A stretch of DNA of 55,728 nt from contig CAMBRL010000005.1 in assembly GCA_945870105.1 (NCBI GenBank), positions 1 to 55,728 of the forward strand. Direction: 5' to 3'. This DNA is from Chitinophaga pinensis. Its GTDB lineage: Bacteria > Bacteroidota > Bacteroidia > SXHM01. Each line of letters starts with the position of its first letter. Positions within the stretch are counted from its first letter, which is position 1. Position numbers and translations under genes: made by a program. Below are positions 1-6,642 of the stretch, in pieces. Under the pieces are notes generated by a model. That model did not search any database. It was not told the origin of the DNA and saw only the letters and a list, made by a program, of their open reading frames with translations.

Positions 1-1
1 G

Positions 2-2575
2 GATTACAGTCAAGAGAAGACGGCACAGGGACAGGACTTTGTTTTGCAGGGACCTTACAACGTGGGCGGACGAACACGCGCACTGGCGATTGATGTTACC
101 AACGATTATGTGTTGTTTGCCGGAAGCGTTTCGGGTGGTTTATACCGTAGCCATGACGCGGGAACATCGTGGACTAAAGTTACCTCCCCTACCCAATACC
201 TTGGCGTTACCTCCATCGTGCAGGACACCCGCACGGGAAAGACAAACACCTGGTATTACAGCACGGGTGAGGGTTACGGAACCTCTGCCAGTGGCGGTGA
301 GGCATTTTACCTTGGTGACGGAGTATTTAAGTCAACTGATGGCGGTATGAGCTGGAACCCGCTTTCAACTACTGCAGTCGGTAACGCACAAACCTTTACT
401 ACCAACTGGCAGGTGATATGGAATATGGCAACGCACCCGAGTACTTCGGAAGACGCGGTGTTTGCAGCCACCTACGGTGCCATCTACAAAAGTGCTGACG
501 GTGGCGATAACTGGACCGCTATGCTCAGCAGTTCGGTTTCGGGCTCTGATTCATACTTCAGTGATGTAGCCGTTGCCTCTACGGGCACGGTGTATGCCAC
601 CATGAGCAGTGACGGACAGAAGCGCGGTATCTGGCGCTCCGAAGATGGCACAGCCGGCTTTGTAAACATTACCCCACTCAACTTTTATGATGGCAGCGAC
701 ACGCTGCACTGGCCCGCAGTGTATGACAGAACGGTTATCGGCATTGACCCTAATGACGAAGATGTGGTTTACTTCTTCTCGCACACTCCGGGCTATGGAT
801 TAGCTTCCTTAGACTTCAGGGGCGACACCAACTGGGTCTCCCTTTGGAAATACGAATACCTGAGCGGAAACGGAGACAGCAGCGGAGGCTTCTGGACTGA
901 CCTCTCTCTTAACATGCCCTATGACGGAAGCGCATTGGGTAACATTGTGGTGCAGGGTTCTTATGATATGCTGGTGCGCGTTATGCCCGGCAACTCCGAC
1001 ATGGTGTTTTTAGGCGGCACCAACCTCTACCGCTCTATCGATGGCTTTACAACCAACACCAACACTGCGCAGATTGGCGGCTATGGCATTGGCTCTACCT
1101 TGCCCTTCTATACCGAGTATCCCGACCACCATCCCGACCAGCATAACATTGCGTTCCTGCCCAGTAATCCTGATGTATTGTACTCGGCATGCGATGGAGG
1201 AATGTACAAAACTACCGACTGCCTTGCAGGGAATGTAGCATGGACTTCGCTGAACAGTGGCTACTACACCTCACAGTACTACACGCTGGGCATTGACCAC
1301 GGAACACCCGGCAGTGATGTAATCACAGGCGGGCTTCAGGACTGGGGCTCGTGGTGGACCAACTCCAGCGACCCGCAGGCAATTTGGACCTTCCCTTCAC
1401 AAGGCGATGGCTCTTATTGTGCAGTAGAAGATGGTGGCGGAGCCTATTACTTCTCGCGCCAGCAGGGTAAAATGATGAAGGCAACGCTGGACGGAAACGG
1501 TAGTGTAACAGCGTTCAGACGGTTTGACCCTATCGGACCCAACAAAGATGATTACCAGTTCATCAATCCCTTTGTGATGGACCCGGTGGATAACAACATC
1601 ATCTATTTAAGCGTGGGCGAAGACCTGTGGCGCAATGATGACCTTGCTTCTATTCCGCTTGACGGAGCGTGGGACACCATCAGCACGGGATGGAGCCAAT
1701 ACAGCTTTAGTCTTGCCGATACCAACATGAACATTACGGCAATGGCAGTAAGCACGGCAGGTCCGGCACACCGTTTATACTTCGGCACCGACAAGAAGAA
1801 GGTTTACAAGATGAATAATGCCAACACCGGAAATCCTACACCAACAGAAATAACCTTCACGGGAATGCCCTCGGCAGGGTATGTAAGTGCCATAGCAGTT
1901 GACCCGCGCGATGCCGACAAGGTGATGGTGGTGTTCTCTAATTATAAGGTGTACAGTATTTACTATTCCGAGAACGGAGGTACCAACTGGAAAAAGGTAG
2001 CCGGCAACTTAGAGCAAACGCAGAGCGGAAGCGGCAACGGTCCTTCCATACGCACCGCGGCTATCTTGCCGGTGGCTGACGGAACGGTTTATTTAGTTGG
2101 CGCCAGCACGGGACTATATGCCACCGACACGATGATAGCCGACAGCACCGTTTGGATACAACAGGGAGCCAACACCATCGGCAACGTGGTGGTTACTGCC
2201 CTGGAGACACGCGCCTCTGACGGCTTTACCGTTATAGCTACGCATGGCAACGGACTGTATACTACTAACTATACTTCGGTGGCGGAGGTGGTTGGGGTAA
2301 GTGAGTTTAATGTTCAATGTTTAATGTTCAATGTTTTTCCTAACCCGGCTAATGACAATACTACTATTGCATTTGAGTTGCCTGAGAATACTAAAGCGGA
2401 ACTTGTTATTTATGACGAGATGGGGCGACTGGTTGACAAGGTGCTGAATACGCAATTACCAAAAGGCAAACACAGTATTGCTATCAACACCAGCAACTAC
2501 CGAAGCGGGGTTTATTATTGTGCGCTTACTACGGATAGGGGAAGGACGGGGAAGACTTTGATTGTTGCGAAGTAA
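2..2575 (+). CDS. Secreted Asp-box (BNR/sortilin-like) repeat protein with T9SS type A sorting domain, 5' truncated by window edge
   Basis: The reading frame is open from base 2, so the start and signal peptide lie outside the window; the in-frame TTG at 44 is only an internal codon. The protein carries several Asp-box motifs (S-x-D-x-G-x-x-W), for example RSHDAGTSW, KSTDGGMSW, KSADGGDNW and YSENGGTNW, which is the pattern of BNR/VPS10-type beta-propellers. The last ~80 residues start with FPNPANDNTTI and end with KTLIVAK, a typical type A sorting domain that directs export by T9SS and is cleaved at the cell surface. Substrate is unknown: Asp-box propellers include sialidases, xyloglucanases and adhesins, and I see no catalytic signature that picks one. 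The linker just before the sorting domain (FNVQCLMFNV) is encoded by a 14-bp tandem duplication. Confidence 0.85.
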   Translation, partial: DYSQEKTAQGQDFVLQGPYNVGGRTRALAIDVTNDYVLFAGSVSGGLYRSHDAGTSWTKVTSPTQYLGVTSIVQDTRTGKTNTWYYSTGEGYGTSASGGEAFYLGDGVFKSTDGGMSWNPLSTTAVGNAQTFTTNWQVIWNMATHPSTSEDAVFAATYGAIYKSADGGDNWTAMLSSSVSGSDSYFSDVAVASTGTVYATMSSDGQKRGIWRSEDGTAGFVNITPLNFYDGSDTLHWPAVYDRTVIGIDPNDEDVVYFFSHTPGYGLASLDFRGDTNWVSLWKYEYLSGNGDSSGGFWTDLSLNMPYDGSALGNIVVQGSYDMLVRVMPGNSDMVFLGGTNLYRSIDGFTTNTNTAQIGGYGIGSTLPFYTEYPDHHPDQHNIAFLPSNPDVLYSACDGGMYKTTDCLAGNVAWTSLNSGYYTSQYYTLGIDHGTPGSDVITGGLQDWGSWWTNSSDPQAIWTFPSQGDGSYCAVEDGGGAYYFSRQQGKMMKATLDGNGSVTAFRRFDPIGPNKDDYQFINPFVMDPVDNNIIYLSVGEDLWRNDDLASIPLDGAWDTISTGWSQYSFSLADTNMNITAMAVSTAGPAHRLYFGTDKKKVYKMNNANTGNPTPTEITFTGMPSAGYVSAIAVDPRDADKVMVVFSNYKVYSIYYSENGGTNWKKVAGNLEQTQSGSGNGPSIRTAAILPVADGTVYLVGASTGLYATDTMIADSTVWIQQGANTIGNVVVTALETRASDGFTVIATHGNGLYTTNYTSVAEVVGVSEFNVQCLMFNVFPNPANDNTTIAFELPENTKAELVIYDEMGRLVDKVLNTQLPKGKHSIAINTSNYRSGVYYCALTTDRGRTGKTLIVAK
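2309..2336 (+). repeat. 14-bp tandem duplication inside coding sequence
   Basis: The unit AATGTTCAATGTTT occurs twice back to back (2309-2322 and 2323-2336). It encodes the linker FNVQCLMFNV just before the T9SS sorting domain and looks unlike the GC-richer codons on either side. Confidence 0.85.
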
Positions 2576-2578
2576 TAC

Positions 2579-2871
2579 CGTCATGCTGAACTTGTTTCAG
2601 CATCTTAATGCAAGACCCTGAAACAAGTTCAGGGTGACGAGCCTGCGCTGAAAGAGTATAGTGGTATGTTGAAGAGATTCCTCGCTGCGCTCGGAATGAC
2701 AAGGAGGACAGGAGAAAGTAAAGGGATAGAGCAGGCGCGCTTCGCGCGCCTGCTCTATCCCTTTACTACTTATAATAAGGCTGTCATTCCGAGCAGAGCG
2801 AGGAATCTCATGGAATGAAGTAATGACTATGAATAGGAGATTGCTTCGGGTGAAAAACCCTCGCAATGACG
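2579..2871. repeat. Cluster of dispersed palindromic repeats between convergent genes
   Basis: This gene-free stretch is made almost wholly of repeats. At 2579-2604 lies a 26-bp hairpin unit whose exact reverse complement recurs at 27911-27936. At 2615-2640 a CCCTGAA/TTCAGGG hairpin follows. At 2676-2701 and 2782-2807 is a 26-bp inverted pair (two mismatches) of the type containing GGAATGACA. Inside that pair sits a 51-bp hairpin (2717-2767). At 2838-2871 is a 34-bp unit whose exact reverse complement occurs at 55123-55156; its last base abuts the stop codon of the next gene. The short ORFs here are translations of repeats. Confidence 0.8.
2717..2767. repeat. 51-bp perfect hairpin (24-bp arms, 3-nt loop)
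   Basis: Left arm 2717-2740 is the exact reverse complement of right arm 2744-2767, with loop TTC. It lies between the 3' ends of two convergent genes, so it could act as a bidirectional terminator, but there is no T-run next to the stem; it is more likely a mobile palindromic repeat. Confidence 0.85.
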
Positions 2872-4362
2872 TTACCTCACCACCTCCACCTTCTTAGTAA
2901 CCCTGCCCTCACTGCTTTGCAGCATTAGGTAGTACATACCTGCTGCAAGGTTTAGCTCTATCGTTTTCTTATACATGCCTGCGGCAGCATTTTCAGTATG
3001 GGAGTAAACAAGCTGTCCTTGCAGGTTGCGGATTTCGGTTTGGAGGGGAGTGGCGGAGTGGAGGGTGGTTTCCAGGGTAAGCTGAGCGGTGACAGAGTTT
3101 AGGTAAAGTGGGTTGGGATAAAGCAGTAGTTCTTTACCTCCACTTATTGTTGTTACAGCATTAACTCCATCCTGAGAAATTCTGACAATAAAATAATCAG
3201 TATTATTATTTCCAACTCCCAGCTCACCAACTGCATAGAAGCTGTTATCTTCAAACTGACCCACTTTTTTAATATGGTAATTATTACTGTTGTCAAATAT
3301 ATCGTCAAGTTGCCATTCGGTGTTCCAGTCAGCATTAAGCTTTAATATTCCTGTTCGCAAAGAAAGCAGCAGACCCCCGTCTGCAGTTATCAACATATCA
3401 TTGAATACAACAGGACCTTGATCAGTGCTGCAATATATCTTACGTTGAACTACTCCACCGTTGGAATTCATTTCCAATATATATGAAAACTCTGCTGCCT
3501 GATTAACGCACTCAAATGCATTAAATCCGTTAAAGTGTCCGTTAACAATCAGAACAGGATTGCCCGATGAGTTAACTTCCAAATCATAAATCGTTTCTAT
3601 TCCGTCATAAAATAATCCTATCCCACGAAGGTCCCTCCACCATATCACCTCTCCGTCTTCGGTATATCTTAGAAGGAAAGATGAATAAGTAGTTCCTTGA
3701 CCAACCGCAAAATAACCCCCATCCGGGGCTTGCCTTACCCGATAGATTGCAACTATAGTATCCTGCTTATAATCTTTTGCCCAAATAACATCACCATTTT
3801 CATCAATCTTGGTAAGTAGCGGATAATGCTTCCATGCAAAGCTGTCAATCCGTGCACCTGCTATCATGTAATTACCATCATCAGTATAACAAATATCATG
3901 AGCCTCGCTTGTTACCCTACCATACTCTATTAACTTAGAATAGATGATGCTGCCGGCTTCATCAACCTTCAGTAACCTAATATCACCCGGTATTTGATTG
4001 AGCGAACCCTGATAAGAAGCATAGCCTACTGCAAGATAATTGTTATCATAGGTTTTAATTGCTGAGTAGGGTATATCTAATTCGCTTAAGTCACCTTCAA
4101 CAACGCCCCAATCCTGATTGCCTGCTTCGCTTATTTTTGTGATATAGAATTGTGCATTAATTCCAATCGGAGGAGTATTAGGAAAGCTGCTTGAAGGTCC
4201 GACTATTATTAAATCATTAAGCGCATTTGGTATAACCCCTGCTACTTCCTCCCCATAATTACCACCATAGCTTGATTGTAATATATAGCCTTGCTGACAA
4301 ACTGCTTCGTTAAAGCAGAAGGCAAAGCAAAAAGATAATACTATATAAATAATTTGCTTCAT
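2872..4362 (-). CDS. Secreted protein of repeated beta-propeller-like units with T9SS type A sorting domain
   Basis: The 496-aa product begins with a clear signal peptide (MKQIIYIVLSFCFAFCFNEA, cleavage near VCQQ). The body consists of repeated units with the patterns 'W...D' and 'DGGY..VG' (TYDNNYLAVG, TDDGNYMIAG, APDGGYFAVG, TADGGLLLSL, EDNSFYAVG), as in delta-60/kelch-like propellers of Bacteroidota. The C-terminus (LLLYPNPLYLNSVTAQL ... KKVEVVR) is a type A T9SS sorting domain, so the protein is expected on the cell surface or released. It is convergent with the upstream Asp-box protein across a repeat cluster. Its function is unknown. Confidence 0.85.
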   Translation of the reverse strand: MKQIIYIVLSFCFAFCFNEAVCQQGYILQSSYGGNYGEEVAGVIPNALNDLIIVGPSSSFPNTPPIGINAQFYITKISEAGNQDWGVVEGDLSELDIPYSAIKTYDNNYLAVGYASYQGSLNQIPGDIRLLKVDEAGSIIYSKLIEYGRVTSEAHDICYTDDGNYMIAGARIDSFAWKHYPLLTKIDENGDVIWAKDYKQDTIVAIYRVRQAPDGGYFAVGQGTTYSSFLLRYTEDGEVIWWRDLRGIGLFYDGIETIYDLEVNSSGNPVLIVNGHFNGFNAFECVNQAAEFSYILEMNSNGGVVQRKIYCSTDQGPVVFNDMLITADGGLLLSLRTGILKLNADWNTEWQLDDIFDNSNNYHIKKVGQFEDNSFYAVGELGVGNNNTDYFIVRISQDGVNAVTTISGGKELLLYPNPLYLNSVTAQLTLETTLHSATPLQTEIRNLQGQLVYSHTENAAAGMYKKTIELNLAAGMYYLMLQSSEGRVTKKVEVVR

Positions 4363-4431
4363 TGTTCTCTTTCTGTTTTCTACCCCAAACCTAACAATTT
4401 CCCCCTATAAAACCACCTCCGCCCTAAAAAA

Positions 4432-4445
4432 GTGCGATTTCGCAC
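4432..4445. promoter_or_regulatory. Palindromic candidate operator upstream of the Crp/Fnr-type gene
   Basis: GTGCGATTTCGCAC has perfect 6-bp arms (GTGCGA/TCGCAC) around TT. It lies 45 bp before the start codon, just upstream of a -7-like box (TCCCTTTG, 4468-4475). The same site in inverted orientation follows the gene at 5083-5096. The form TGCGA-n-TCGCA resembles Crp-family half-sites, so autoregulation is an inference. Confidence 0.5.
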
Positions 4446-4489
4446 ACCTGTTTTTCATAAATTTATTTCCCTTTGTAAAAAACTACACC

Positions 4490-5056
4490 ATGAATCTAAG
4501 CACTAACCAGCAGAAATTCAAAGCGTTTCTGCTAACACACACCGATCTTACGGAAACGGAAATCAACGAACTGATTGCTAAATCTACTGAACTGCACCTT
4601 GCAAAAGGCGAATGCTTTGCCGAAGAAGGCAGGCATTGCAAACAGATTGGCTTTGTAGTAAGCGGAGTACTGTATGCCATTGCCACCAATGCCGCAGGCA
4701 CAGCGTATGTATCCTCCTTTTATGAACCCGACCAATTGGTTACTGCCTACAAGAGTTATCACGAAGATATAACATCGTGTTGCAGTGTTATAACCTTACA
4801 AGCCTCAACCGTGTTGGTGATAGACCGTGATGTATTGAAAAACCTGCTGCCACCCGCTTACGAGAAAGAGTTGCTGCTCGCTTTTTTACATACCAGATAC
4901 CTGTTTGCCGATGAGCATGCAACGGAACTTGCCACCCTGAGTGTAGCCGAGCGGTACAACCACTTTTTGAAGCACCACGGCACAGTGGCTAACACTGCGC
5001 CAAAAACATTTATCGCCTCTCATTTAGGTGCTTCTCGCGGAATGCTCAGCCGATAA
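4490..5056 (+). CDS. Crp/Fnr-family transcriptional regulator, cut short at the end of the HTH
   Basis: The 188-aa protein has an N-terminal cyclic-nucleotide-binding-type beta-roll (about residues 25-115; FAEEGRHCKQIGFVVSGVL is the roll start) and a C-terminal winged-helix region (SVAERYNHFLKHHG ... FIASHLGASRGMLSR). Family members in Bacteroidota usually continue past LSR with a basic I-R/K-K/E segment; here a TAA stop comes directly after LSR. Moving one base gives I-K-E-I-N-Y in the next frame, which would restore that segment, so a one-base deletion is possible. The effector is unknown; many of these proteins lack the cAMP-binding Arg, and none of the usual PRSAA-type motif is visible. 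It is flanked by mirrored palindromes (4432-4445, 5083-5096). Confidence 0.8.
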   Translation: MNLSTNQQKFKAFLLTHTDLTETEINELIAKSTELHLAKGECFAEEGRHCKQIGFVVSGVLYAIATNAAGTAYVSSFYEPDQLVTAYKSYHEDITSCCSVITLQASTVLVIDRDVLKNLLPPAYEKELLLAFLHTRYLFADEHATELATLSVAERYNHFLKHHGTVANTAPKTFIASHLGASRGMLSR

Positions 5057-5082
5057 AAGAAATTAATTACGACTTGCATTTT

Positions 5083-5096
5083 GTGCGAAATCGCAC
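5083..5096. promoter_or_regulatory. Second, inverted copy of the palindromic candidate operator
   Basis: GTGCGAAATCGCAC is the exact reverse complement of the 4432-4445 site. It lies 27 bp after the stop of the Crp/Fnr-type gene and upstream of the hairpin array and the 318-aa gene, so it could also act on what follows. Confidence 0.45.
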
Positions 5097-5180
5097 TGCG
5101 TTTTGCTTTTCAATACCCTTCCTTTGTTCCCGATTTTAATCTAAAGGCAATGAACAACCAAAGCGTAAATTCTTCTTCAC

Positions 5181-5337
5181 TGCGGTCAGCGACTGCCAAC
5201 CACACTGCGGAGGGCAATTTACTGTGGTCAGCGACTGCCGACCACACTGCGGAGAACGATTTACTGTGGTCAGCGATTGTTGACTATAGTGCGGAGGGCG
5301 ATTTACTGCAGTCAGCGACTGCCGACTGCACTGCGGC
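5181..5337. repeat. Tandem array of 42-bp units, each able to form a hairpin
   Basis: Four units start at 5181, 5223, 5265 and 5307, the last incomplete. Each has a 7-base arm, the 10-base loop AGCGACTGCC (or near copy), and a second arm. Units 2 (TGTGGTC/GACCACA) and 4 (TGCAGTC/GACTGCA) pair perfectly with different bases; unit 3 pairs fully when G-T wobbles are allowed; unit 1 has two mismatches. Paired changes argue for selection on, or copying of, a structure rather than a protein. A frame (5150-5500) runs through the array but looks incidental. The rest of the 5057-5512 gap holds two further palindromes and no convincing gene. Confidence 0.75.
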
Positions 5338-5355
5338 AAGTTTTTTACCTGTGTT

Positions 5356-5425
5356 CAACCCCGTACGGGGTTGTATGTTTATAGCTAAACAATGTTCTAT
5401 TAATATGCGACCCCATTCGGGGTCG
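5356..5425. repeat. Dispersed-type repeat with two GC palindromes
   Basis: The perfect 18-bp palindrome CAACCCCGTACGGGGTTG (5356-5373) is followed by an AT-rich link with TGTTTATAG and then CGACCCC-ATTC-GGGGTCG (5408-5425). I recall paired units of this kind, joined by a TTTATAG-like link, as widespread intergenic repeats in Bacteroidota genomes; that is from memory and not checked. Confidence 0.7.
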
Positions 5426-5512
5426 AACAACACCTCTGCCAAAGAGCTTTATTCAATGAATTTATACAAACGTTCTTCTTCTTTAATTATAAACCCTTAA
5501 AACCACCTCATC

Positions 5513-6469
5513 ATGGAACAGACCTGGAAATACGTTGACGACCAATTTATATCGGCAACAAAAAAGAGCTACAAAAAAGCCCTTAAACTCAGCAACTATC
5601 ATGACTCGGCTTTGCAGGCAGCCTCATCGCACGAAGCTGCGCTGCTTATCATTTACAACCGCTACCATCCCCTGCACCTTAACTTCATCAACAAATACAA
5701 CCAGTGGGTAAGCGCAGGCGGAAGTCAGGAAGGACAAACCCTGAACGTAAAGCAACAGCTCAAAATTGCCAAACTCAAGATTGTGGATTGGGAGGTAGCC
5801 ATACAGGTGGTTTACCCAAAAACTACACCACGCTATAAAGCTATCTTTCCAAACGGACGCAAACCCTTTAACTCAGGCGGTGTAGATGCCAACATCAATG
5901 CCTTCAGCATCCTGAGCCTTAACATAGGCATAGACCCTGCACTGGCAATCGTTAAAGCAGAAGTAGATGCCGCCTACCTGTTGTTAGACACCGCCCGCGA
6001 TAATCAGGAAGGTGCCATAGCCGAAACCAAACACGGCAGCGGAAACGTAGAGACCGCCCGTATTGAAATCATGACCATGCAGTACCGCGACACGGCATGG
6101 GTTATGGATAACTATTACCCGGAGCGCGAAACTATGTGCAACACCCTGATAGACCTGCAAACGCTGCGCGATAAACAGCAAAGCACGTACAATGCCACGC
6201 TTGCCATTGGCGAAACCAAGCCCGTGTTGGTGCGTACCTTCGTTGCCGATGACGAGCTTCGCCTCAAAGTAGATGGTGAAGGACCGGTAGTCTTCTACCT
6301 CGCCACCACCGCAGGCGGCACCGACAGCACGGCAGTAATACGCACCACCAACCAAGACCAGAAGGCAGTAATCAGCGAGTTTAACGTAAGCAACTATGGC
6401 ACCCACCGCTACCTTACTGCCGTAAACAACAGCGGAGTAGTGACACACATTGTGGTGGAGGTGGTGTAA
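5513..6469 (+). CDS. Unrecognised 318-aa protein: helical N-terminal region plus C-terminal beta domain
   Basis: I do not recognise this family. The ATG at 5513 is the first start after the hairpin region. There is no signal peptide or membrane segment. Residues ~1-230 look largely alpha-helical with many aromatic and charged positions (KSYKKALKLSNYHDSAL, IYNRYHPLHLNFINKYNQW, YRDTAWVMDNYYPERE). Residues ~235-318 look like a small beta-sandwich (VLVRTFVADDELRLKVDGEGPVV ... THIVVEVV) with alternating hydrophobic strands. It is probably cytoplasmic. It lies alone between the repeat-rich gap and a pair of hairpins, and its codon use is like the GC-richer left part of the window. Confidence 0.75.
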   Translation: MEQTWKYVDDQFISATKKSYKKALKLSNYHDSALQAASSHEAALLIIYNRYHPLHLNFINKYNQWVSAGGSQEGQTLNVKQQLKIAKLKIVDWEVAIQVVYPKTTPRYKAIFPNGRKPFNSGGVDANINAFSILSLNIGIDPALAIVKAEVDAAYLLLDTARDNQEGAIAETKHGSGNVETARIEIMTMQYRDTAWVMDNYYPERETMCNTLIDLQTLRDKQQSTYNATLAIGETKPVLVRTFVADDELRLKVDGEGPVVFYLATTAGGTDSTAVIRTTNQDQKAVISEFNVSNYGTHRYLTAVNNSGVVTHIVVEVV

Positions 6470-6485
6470 GCGACCACACCCCTAA

Positions 6486-6512
6486 CCCCTCTCCTTAAAA
6501 AAAGGAGAGGGG
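6486..6512. terminator. GC-rich hairpin after the 318-aa gene
   Basis: CCCCTCTCCTT and AAGGAGAGGGG pair perfectly across an A-rich loop of five bases. It lies 17 bp after the stop. It may terminate transcription, but the element (CCCTAACCCCTCTCC) also looks like a dispersed repeat, and there is no T-run. Confidence 0.45.
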
Positions 6513-6594
6513 AACAGAGCACGCTTTCAAACGCAAGCTATCATTCAATAAAGTAAGTATAACAACACCGTTAAGATGTCAGGCATCACGGCCT

Positions 6595-6619
6595 CCCCCT
6601 CCTTCCTGCAAGGAGGGGG
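6595..6619. terminator. GC-rich hairpin before the end of the SprB-repeat gene
   Basis: CCCCCTCCTT (6595-6604) and AAGGAGGGGG (6610-6619) pair perfectly around CCTGC. It is 24 bp beyond the stop of the minus-strand adhesin. It is a second hairpin of the same polypyrimidine type as at 6486, between convergent genes. Confidence 0.45.
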
Positions 6620-6642
6620 AACGAGGGGGTGGTCAACCCGCG

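Noticed and set aside
2597-2866. An 89-codon minus-strand frame between the first two genes
   Set aside because: It is a translation of dispersed palindromic repeats.
5181-5337. CRISPR array
   Set aside because: Units are directly adjacent with no spacers, and no cas gene is nearby.
5081-5500. A 139-codon frame through the 42-bp hairpin array (protein LWSATADHTAEND-type repeats)
   Set aside because: The repeats covary as hairpins and the frame starts with TTG, crosses two GC palindromes and has no domain; 42 is a multiple of 3 so a frame arises by chance.
5984-6448. 154-codon minus-strand frame over the 318-aa gene
   Set aside because: It has no motif and overlaps a better gene in the sense direction.
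6486-6619. rho-independent terminators with certainty
   Set aside because: The stems are good but no T-run follows, and the sequences resemble dispersed repeats, so they are listed at low confidence only.
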